Shown here: in pieces, positions 1-6,071 of the stretch
Layout of the letters: each line of letters starts with the position of its first letter
How positions within the stretch are numbered: the stretch's first letter is position 1
Assembly (NCBI GenBank): GCA_946409515.1
Contig: CAMJWS010000002.1
Location: forward strand, 202,506-266,505
Source of the DNA: an uncultured Caryophanales bacterium
GTDB lineage: Bacteria; Bacillota_I; Bacilli_A; RFN20; CAG-826
DNA length: 64,000 nt
Direction: 5' to 3'
Position numbers and translations under genes: made by a program
Notes under the pieces: model-generated
The model's database searches: none
Told to the model about the DNA's origin: nothing
What the model saw: the letters and a program-made list of their open reading frames with translations, nothing else

Positions 1-71
1 ATATATCAAATCCATCTTTTGGATCTAGCAGTAGCAGTTCCGCTCAAATCGCTCTACTTTACTTCATGTAG
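1..71 (+). CDS. possible C-terminal tail of an upstream gene (partial)
   Basis: The frame starting at base 3 is open from the window edge to a TAG at 69-71 and gives a serine-rich tail (NPSFGSSSSSAQ...) of 22 residues. A terminator follows 36 nt later, as expected for the end of a transcription unit. No family can be assigned from so little sequence. Frame 1 is also open to 82-84, so the coding frame is not certain. Confidence 0.25.
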   Translation, partial: ISNPSFGSSSSSSAQIALLYFM

Positions 72-106
72 GAGTTATATTTAGACTATTAAACTATTTG
101 CCACAC

Positions 107-133
107 GACTTGCTTTATAAGCAGGTCTTTTTT
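107..133 (+). terminator. intrinsic terminator of the upstream gene
   Basis: Stem GACTTGC (107-113) pairs with GCAGGTC (121-127) with one G-T pair and a 7-nt loop, followed by six T (128-133). It ends whatever lies to the left of the window and isolates rpsD as its own unit. Confidence 0.75.
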
Positions 134-162
134 ATTGGTGGATTAAAAATATAATTTTTTGG

Positions 163-191
163 TTGACTGATTTAACAGATTTCTATATATT
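163..191 (+). promoter_or_regulatory. rpsD promoter
   Basis: -35 TTGACT (163-168), 17-nt spacer, -10 TATATT (186-191). This is a near-consensus sigma-A type promoter. It places the start of transcription near base 198, so the mRNA would begin with the hairpin at 197-211 and carry a leader of about 160 nt before rpsD. Confidence 0.75.
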
Positions 192-196
192 ATTAA

Positions 197-320
197 CTGC
201 ATGTAATGCAGCATGTGAATACAATCCGACCGACGTTTGATACGGCTGTGACGAAGTAACCAAAGCTCTAAGGTGAAACGTATAATCAAACATCCGGGAT
301 AAGGAATTCACACCTATTCA
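197..320 (+). promoter_or_regulatory. structured rpsD leader, probable S4 autoregulatory RNA
   Basis: The leader is richly paired. A 5' hairpin is formed by CTGCAT (197-202) and ATGCAG (206-211). A nested long-range structure has TGTGAAT (214-220) with ATTCACA (306-312), ATCC (224-227) with GGAT (297-300), GTTTGAT (235-241) with ATCAAAC (285-291), and ACG (242-244) with CGT (279-281). Firmicutes rpsD is known to be autoregulated by S4 binding a leader RNA, so this is the natural interpretation. Identity with the Rfam S4-leader family is inferred from position and architecture only. Confidence 0.6.
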
Positions 321-361
321 TTATTTTGCGAAAGAAAAATAAAGGAAAGGAAGGATAGATC

Positions 362-967
362 ATGAGATACACAGGATCAGATTGGAAAAGATCTCGTCGT
401 TTAGGTTTTTCCACATTAGAAACTAACAAAGAATTAGCAAAACGTCCTTATGGCCCAGGCCAACATGGTAACACCCGTCGTAAAAAGAATTCTGAATACG
501 GCAAACAATTAATTGAAAAACAAAAATTAAGACAAATGTACGGTGTTAACGAAAGACAATTCAGACGTTTATTCATGCTTGCTTTAGCAAGTAAAGAAGT
601 TACTGGTGTTGCTTTCATGAAATTACTCGAATCCCGTTTAGATAACTTAGTTTATAGAATGGGTTTTGCTAGAACTAGAAGAGGCGCTAGACAATTAGTC
701 AACCACGGCCACATCGAAGTTAACGGCAAAAAGTTAGACATCCCATCAGCTTTATTAACAGTTGGTGATGTCGTGAGCGTGAGAGAAAATAGTAAAGACC
801 TCAAAGTGATTAAAGAATCCCTCGAAACCTTAGGCACTAAAGTGGGCTGGGTTGAAGTGGATGCTGAAAAGTTATCTGGTAAATATGTCCGTGAAGTCGA
901 ACGTAAAGAATTACCACAAGATATCACAGAATCACAAATCGTCGAATACTACAACCGTAAACTCTAA
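362..967 (+). CDS. rpsD: 30S ribosomal protein S4
   Basis: The 201-residue product matches S4 in length and pattern: an N-terminal [14 protein letters not shown] segment, the [10 protein letters not shown] motif, and the central S4 RNA-binding domain ([12 protein letters not shown]...[14 protein letters not shown]). S4 is a primary 16S rRNA binder in 30S assembly. The N-terminal zinc-binding cysteines seen in some S4 proteins are absent, so this is the C-minus form. The start ATG follows a purine-rich stretch with AGGAAAGG and AAGGA. The gene stands alone between two terminators behind its own promoter and structured leader, as in Bacillus, which suggests feedback control by its own product. 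Confidence 0.97.
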   Translation: MRYTGSDWKRSRRLGFSTLETNKELAKRPYGPGQHGNTRRKKNSEYGKQLIEKQKLRQMYGVNERQFRRLFMLALASKEVTGVAFMKLLESRLDNLVYRMGFARTRRGARQLVNHGHIEVNGKKLDIPSALLTVGDVVSVRENSKDLKVIKESLETLGTKVGWVEVDAEKLSGKYVREVERKELPQDITESQIVEYYNRKL

Positions 968-983
968 TATTAAAGAGCAAACT

Positions 984-1013
984 AAACTGTTCCAGAAATG
1001 GGACAGTTTTTTT
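984..1013 (+). terminator. rpsD terminator
   Basis: AACTGTTCC (985-993) pairs with GGGACAGTT (1000-1008), one G-T pair, 6-nt loop, followed by a T-run. It ends the monocistronic rpsD transcript. Confidence 0.85.
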
Positions 1014-1077
1014 ATGCTTTTTATTCTTTATTTATCCTATAAATATTTATATAATCATTTTCTTGGAGGGTAAACCA

Positions 1078-3459
1078 ATGAAAAAACATATATTAAAGTC
1101 ATTAGTTTTATTAGCCAGTATCTCTTTAGCCGCTTGTGATATTCAAGGTGGTAAGAGCGATACATCTTCTAATACATCTAGTGAGCAACCAACAGTTACT
1201 TCCAGTTCATCTAGCGAAGTAACAAGTGCGGATTCTACTTCTAGTAACTCATCTAGTAGTACAGTAAGTAGTTCTTCTAGCGCATATAACACAAGTAGTA
1301 GTTCATCCACTACTTCATCAAATCCTATTTCAAGTTCTAGTAGTTCATCTTCTAGTAGCAGTGTCATTCCTGATGATACTTCTTTAGATGCGGTGATTGC
1401 TAAATTCACTGATGGTTTAAATTTTAAAGTGCCATCACTTAACAAATATAGCTTAGATTATTTTGTCTATTACTATTACGCTTATGAGGAATATCGTGTT
1501 GCTGCGACCGCTTTAGTGGGTGGTGATGCAATTGAAAGTGAGCTTGTTACTTTATGTAATAACGAAACCACATTAGTCTCTATGAATGACGATTACCTCT
1601 ACCCTGTGGAAGAAGTCGGTTATATGTATGGTAACGATGAATTTGGTAGCGATGTCTCTATAACATTCTATAGTGAAGGTGACCAATTCTATTTTGAAAT
1701 TGGTAGAGCTGAAGGTGCTGGTAAATTAGATGTCTCTGGCGTTGATACTAATTGGTATGTTGACTATGTCAACTTTGAAGGCTATACCGTTGTGGAAACT
1801 TTCCCAAGTGCCTTAATTAATAGTTTCTTCGAAACAAATGTTACTATCCCATCTATGGGTGAAGGTAACTATCCAGCCTTAATTATTCCTTATACTGAAG
1901 ATGAAGACGGCACAGTCTCTCCTGATTCATTCCGCTTCATCATGGAAGGTGATAAGATTAACGCTTTCGCTACTGCTTTAGAAGGCGCTGGCCTTGGTGT
2001 TAATGTCCAAGAAGAAATTGGCTTAGATGAAATGTGGGAAGAATATACATATTATATTGGTTCCGCTTATGATCAAGCTCATAGCTTATATTTCTCCTTC
2101 ATGCTCGATAATAGTTCTAACACCTTAGTGGCCGTTAATAAGTTCCATGATGTGATGGTTGACGAATTAACCGAAAACACTGATTGGACAGATGATGAAA
2201 AAGCCTTAATGGAAAGCACCTTATATGAATGCTTACCATTTATGAAGTTTGGTGTTGATTACTATCTAGAAGATGAATCTGATGAAGACTATAACTACTT
2301 ATTCTTAGGCGACTATTATTATCAAGATTTAACAAGCGCATACGCTGAAGTCTTAAAAGCCAACGGCTTTAAAGAAGATTTAGAAACATACTACACTCCT
2401 TGCTATACATTAGATAATGGTTGTGTCTATATTGAAATCTTTATTTATTACAACTTCGGCAACTGCTTAGAAATCTATTTCTCAGATACACACAAACCAA
2501 TTCTTTGCGACTTCGCTTTAAATATTAGTGAATTAGATATCGTTAAAGGCGTTGGTTATCAATTACAACCAGTCTTTGATCCAGAAGATGCCTTTAATAA
2601 GATTATTTGGACAAGTGATAACGAAAGTGTCGCCACTGTTAATGATAACGGCTTTGTGAGTATTAAGAATACCGCTGAAGAAGGCGCTACAGCCACTATT
2701 ACAGCCACATGCTTAAACGGTATGAGTGCAACTTGCACATTCACCGTTAAAGAAAACGTTGTCACTGGCATTATGTTCGAACAAGATACTTACACTATTG
2801 TGCCAGGAGAATCTATCCAAACTCAATATGCTTTATTACCATATGGTGCTACTTCATCATCATATGAAGTCGAATACAGCGTTAATCCAGCTGATGCAGG
2901 TATTAGTGTTGGTCCTTATGATGGAGTGATTACCGCTAGTGATGATGCAGTAGCGGGTACTGAAGTCACATTAACTATTACTTATAACGGTGTTTATACT
3001 GGTACCGCTAAAGTTATTGTTAAGAGTGCTTCTATCACTCATACCTTAAATCAAGAATTCTTTGGTTTAGAAGATGGTAAGACTGTTTATGACACACATA
3101 CAGTTACCACTGATGATGGCACCTATTACGAAGCATACTGTGCTTCTGAACACGGTATCCAAATTAGAACCAAGAAAAATAGCTCTGGTATCATCGCTCG
3201 TAATGATAATTTGAAATGCAAATCTATCACTATTACATTTGATAACAATACCATTAGTGGAAGAGTTGTTGAAATCTATGCTTCTGTAACCGCATTCGAT
3301 ATCACTGATATGTATGGTACTTCAGTCACTAAAGTGGGCACTATTTCCGCTGATGGAAATAGCTTCACTTATGAATTCACTGATAACTATTCCTATATCG
3401 GTTTAAGAAGTTCTGATGGCGCTATTTATATCACTTCTATTGATATCATTTGGGGCTAA
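1078..3459 (+). CDS. large secreted lipoprotein with Ser-rich linker and Big_2-like domains
   Basis: The product has 793 residues. The ATG at 1078 is chosen over an in-frame TTG at 1063 because GGAGGG sits 8 nt before it, and because the protein then starts with a clean lipoprotein signal (MKKHILKSLV..., lipobox LAAC, Cys20). Residues of about 25-105 are an almost pure Ser/Thr linker. A long acidic, tyrosine-rich region follows. The region of about 475-665 resembles bacterial Ig-like Big_2 repeats (IIWTSDNESVATVNDNGFVSI, then a second unit), with a small beta-rich C-terminal domain. It is anchored outside the membrane by a lipid and probably binds a surface, glycan or protein; no enzyme motif is visible. 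The nearest promoter was not resolved in the 64 nt after the rpsD terminator. Confidence 0.8.
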   Translation: MKKHILKSLVLLASISLAACDIQGGKSDTSSNTSSEQPTVTSSSSSEVTSADSTSSNSSSSTVSSSSSAYNTSSSSSTTSSNPISSSSSSSSSSSVIPDDTSLDAVIAKFTDGLNFKVPSLNKYSLDYFVYYYYAYEEYRVAATALVGGDAIESELVTLCNNETTLVSMNDDYLYPVEEVGYMYGNDEFGSDVSITFYSEGDQFYFEIGRAEGAGKLDVSGVDTNWYVDYVNFEGYTVVETFPSALINSFFETNVTIPSMGEGNYPALIIPYTEDEDGTVSPDSFRFIMEGDKINAFATALEGAGLGVNVQEEIGLDEMWEEYTYYIGSAYDQAHSLYFSFMLDNSSNTLVAVNKFHDVMVDELTENTDWTDDEKALMESTLYECLPFMKFGVDYYLEDESDEDYNYLFLGDYYYQDLTSAYAEVLKANGFKEDLETYYTPCYTLDNGCVYIEIFIYYNFGNCLEIYFSDTHKPILCDFALNISELDIVKGVGYQLQPVFDPEDAFNKIIWTSDNESVATVNDNGFVSIKNTAEEGATATITATCLNGMSATCTFTVKENVVTGIMFEQDTYTIVPGESIQTQYALLPYGATSSSYEVEYSVNPADAGISVGPYDGVITASDDAVAGTEVTLTITYNGVYTGTAKVIVKSASITHTLNQEFFGLEDGKTVYDTHTVTTDDGTYYEAYCASEHGIQIRTKKNSSGIIARNDNLKCKSITITFDNNTISGRVVEIYASVTAFDITDMYGTSVTKVGTISADGNSFTYEFTDNYSYIGLRSSDGAIYITSIDIIWG

Positions 3460-3476
3460 TTAATAAGCACATAAGA

Positions 3477-3509
3477 AAAAATGCTGTCTCGGTTGGGACA
3501 GCATTTTTA
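3477..3509. terminator. bidirectional terminator
   Basis: ATGCTGTC (3481-3488) pairs with GACAGCAT (3497-3504). There is a T-run on the plus side and an A-run on the left that becomes a T-run on the minus strand. It can end both the lipoprotein gene on the plus strand and the luxE-luxC unit arriving on the minus strand. Confidence 0.85.
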
Positions 3510-3534
3510 CTAAACTACGATAATTCAAGAATTA

Positions 3535-3600
3535 TTACTTTTCTCTCATTTTTTCCCACATAAGACCACGAGTGTGATATGGCTCTTTTTCATCAAGTCT
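3535..3600 (-). pseudogene. short protein-like remnant downstream of luxC
   Basis: Immediately after the luxC stop the minus strand carries a 21-codon open stretch with the look of real protein (KEPYHTRGLMWEKM) and tandem TAA TAA stops. An in-frame TGA lies two codons upstream, and no start codon with a usable ribosome site exists in the frame. AAGGAG lies next to the luxC stop. A frameshifted or decayed small gene, or the tail of a lost third operon member, are the likeliest explanations. No family is recognised. Confidence 0.35.
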
Positions 3601-3613
3601 CGGTCACTTCTCC

Positions 3614-4879
3614 TTATTTTATTGTCTCCACTATTCGGATATATCTACGCAAGGCATATTCACCATCATGACTTTCACCTGGTAACATTCTAGAATTGTC
3701 TCCTAATGGGGTGATTCTTGTGACTCCCGCTTTTGCGAGATTTCTTACTATTTCTTCTTTATCCTTAATATTTATATTAATAGAGACTGTTTGTAAGAGA
3801 TTCTTATTTGGTTTTAAGACTCTGATAATATCTTCTTTCTTTAAGGCTTTGATCCAGATGTTTTGGAATAGATATGATAACTCCAATTTATCATCATCTT
3901 TAACTATGATGGATATTCCATCTTGGTTATAAATATTAGGGGCATTTCCCTCTAACTTCTCGTTATAGATAAGTAAGGAGTTTTTAGCTTTCATAGTTAG
4001 AGGCAATGTATTCATCTCTTTACTAACTTTAGCGAATATTGGTAACACTCTTTTAGCAAAGCTATGTAGTTCTTCTTTACTATTTGTATTCATATAGATG
4101 CCTTGAGATGATGAACAGAATAATTGATTAGATAAGCATATGGATTTACATAAGGCTTCTATCTCTTCATCGGTCACACTATTATCGACATAACTAAAGG
4201 ATATCTTATGTCCCCAGGAGATGATGGATGAATGGATATCGACAAATGCTCTAGCGGCCCTTTGGGCTTCATCCCCACCCCACACTATTGTGGCGTCAGC
4301 GAGATTAGATAACTCTTTAATAGTGTCTACTTCTGTGCTTGGTACGTCAAAGACGTAAATATAATCTTTTAATAATGGTTCTTCTTTAATGAGTTCTTTT
4401 AGTAATAAGACTGATAAACCATTATCTCCTGTTGGGAGTTTTAAGATATTGATATTACCCACTAGTAGGCCTTCCACGACACTATAGGCTGGAAGAAGAT
4501 CAACATTACCCGCGGCAATATGGAATAAGATACCTAATGGTTCATAATAACGGTTATTATCATTATCTAAAGAGAGTACACCATTCTTTAATTCCCCTAA
4601 TTCGATATCAATCTTTTTTAATAATCCTTCCTTAGAGAAACAGTTCGCGTATCTTTCTAGTGCACTATAAGGCATATTAAGGGCTTTTAATAAAGGTAAA
4701 GCAACATCATCAAATTCATGATTCATCACTCTTTGATATAACTTATCACAAGCGCTTATGACAGTTTGATAAGATAATGTTCCATTATTCTGCAAAGTCA
4801 AAAGCATATCTTCTTTTAGGCTAGAGATAAGTTCATTTTGTTTATCATTAGGATAGATATTACCTTTATATAGAATCAT
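3614..4879 (-). CDS. luxC: LuxC-type acyl-CoA/acyl-protein reductase
   Basis: This 421-residue protein fits the LuxC family, which reduces activated fatty acids to fatty aldehydes with NADPH and is related to aldehyde dehydrogenases. Visible marks are the nucleotide-binding stretch ILFHIAAGNVDLLPAYSVVE (116-135), the family GGDEA motif (201-205), and a candidate catalytic cysteine in NQLFCSSSQG (Cys255). Its start overlaps the luxE stop (ATGA, 4876-4879), so the two are translationally coupled. LuxC and LuxE normally form a fatty acid reductase; there is no luciferase (luxAB) or luxD here, so light production is not implied. The end product of the aldehyde is unknown. Confidence 0.8.
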   Translation of the reverse strand: MILYKGNIYPNDKQNELISSLKEDMLLTLQNNGTLSYQTVISACDKLYQRVMNHEFDDVALPLLKALNMPYSALERYANCFSKEGLLKKIDIELGELKNGVLSLDNDNNRYYEPLGILFHIAAGNVDLLPAYSVVEGLLVGNINILKLPTGDNGLSVLLLKELIKEEPLLKDYIYVFDVPSTEVDTIKELSNLADATIVWGGDEAQRAARAFVDIHSSIISWGHKISFSYVDNSVTDEEIEALCKSICLSNQLFCSSSQGIYMNTNSKEELHSFAKRVLPIFAKVSKEMNTLPLTMKAKNSLLIYNEKLEGNAPNIYNQDGISIIVKDDDKLELSYLFQNIWIKALKKEDIIRVLKPNKNLLQTVSININIKDKEEIVRNLAKAGVTRITPLGDNSRMLPGESHDGEYALRRYIRIVETIK

Positions 4880-6018
4880 ACTTTATCTCCTTTTAAGAGT
4901 TCTTCCGCGCCGGCAGCGCAGGTCTTAATATCTTCAATACCACTTCTGCCTAATATTTCTAGATACATCGACTTTTCCCCACACGGACAACTTTCTTCAT
5001 GCAAGATACCTAAGTCATCAGTCATGATAGATAAGATAGGAGTGCCTATACTCATAGGTGTTAATAAATTAATTAAACCAACTTGACCTGGTTTAAGTGG
5101 TTTAAGTGTTTCAACATCTCTAATGATGATTCTCGCATAGTTAGGGATATGGAAATGATGATAGCGACAATCTGTATAGAGGATTGGATGTTCCACCGCG
5201 CCAAAGAATTCAAAGACGTGTTTATCATCGATTCCTAATATTTCATTAACTAAATCATAGAAGACTTGTTTATCAACTTTCTCTTTATAGAATGATTTCC
5301 ATCCTCCCCCTAGGGATATAATCGAACCTTTGGGCATTTTTAGCCTGATTCCTTTATTTTTCATCTGTTCTAGAAGGAAATATGTATAAGCAGGAAAACC
5401 AAGCGTCCTAATCGGTGTTTTGCCTTTAGAGTATTTAATTAATTTCTTTTCTAAATTATCAAGATCTACTTTATAGCCTTCTTTAGTCCACCTAATAGCG
5501 TAGTCCTTACTTAAGGCAGGAGATAAGAAAGTAAACCCATGCGCGGTCTTCGCTATTGCTTTATCATTACCTTTATGTGGTTCATAGCCAAACACTATAT
5601 AGCGATGTGGTCTTATTGACCATAGATGATGATAAGAAAACACTCTTCTCACCATATCCCAACCTCTTAATAAGTCAGTAAATGTGAGGCCCACTAAAGA
5701 GACATTCTTACCAGATGTACCACTAGAAGTGGCTTTAACCCAGTAACGGTTATTCTTAAGAGTCAACAAATTATGATGTTTAAAATATAAAGTTGGTAAG
5801 AATGGGATATTGGCTAAATCATCATAACTATTTAAATCAGTTATAGGATTAAAACCCATCTTATCTAATAGCGCTTTATATTGTTTATTATGCTTATAGT
5901 GATATAGACAGTTCTCTTTCATCGCCTGATAAAAGAGATCGTCATTAAGACAATAAATCTTTTTCTTTCTCGTTTTAAATAACGATGACATTTTGCTCAT
6001 AGAAAAAGAATACATCAT
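4876..6018 (-). CDS. luxE: LuxE-type acyl-protein synthetase
   Basis: The product has 380 residues and resembles LuxE, the ATP-dependent ligase of the adenylate-forming superfamily that activates a fatty acid and transfers the acyl group to LuxC. The phosphate-binding loop reads KATSSGTSGKNVSL, and a C-terminal CPCGEKSMYLEILGRSG provides cysteines in the region where LuxE carries its acyl acceptor. It is the first gene of the luxE-luxC pair. The start is uncertain: two consecutive ATGs (6018, 6015) lie only about 8 nt after the T-rich tail of a terminator-like hairpin, and no Shine-Dalgarno is visible, so expression may depend on read-through or a leaderless start. Confidence 0.75.
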   Translation of the reverse strand: MMYSFSMSKMSSLFKTRKKKIYCLNDDLFYQAMKENCLYHYKHNKQYKALLDKMGFNPITDLNSYDDLANIPFLPTLYFKHHNLLTLKNNRYWVKATSSGTSGKNVSLVGLTFTDLLRGWDMVRRVFSYHHLWSIRPHRYIVFGYEPHKGNDKAIAKTAHGFTFLSPALSKDYAIRWTKEGYKVDLDNLEKKLIKYSKGKTPIRTLGFPAYTYFLLEQMKNKGIRLKMPKGSIISLGGGWKSFYKEKVDKQVFYDLVNEILGIDDKHVFEFFGAVEHPILYTDCRYHHFHIPNYARIIIRDVETLKPLKPGQVGLINLLTPMSIGTPILSIMTDDLGILHEESCPCGEKSMYLEILGRSGIEDIKTCAAGAEELLKGDKV

Positions 6019-6025
6019 TACAAAG

Positions 6026-6050
6026 AAAAAGTCACTTGCGTGACCTTTCT
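6026..6050 (-). terminator. hairpin between the BspA-like gene and luxE
   Basis: On the minus strand GTCAC (6044-6040) pairs with GTGAC (6035-6031) around a GCAA loop, followed by TTTTTCTTT that runs almost to the luxE start. It looks like a weak intrinsic terminator or an attenuator separating the surface lipoprotein from the luxE-luxC pair. Confidence 0.6.
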
Positions 6051-6071
6051 TTTATTTATAGATGTGAATCA

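Noticed and set aside
1143..1445. Antisense open frame over the Ser-rich linker of the first lipoprotein
   Set aside because: It is a by-product of the repeated serine codons on the other strand (Leu/Glu-rich), without ribosome site or family pattern.
4876..4879. Possible use of TGA for tryptophan, as in Mycoplasma
   Set aside because: TGA ends luxE, pyrG, rsgA and other genes with normal overlaps to the next start, and Trp is encoded by TGG.
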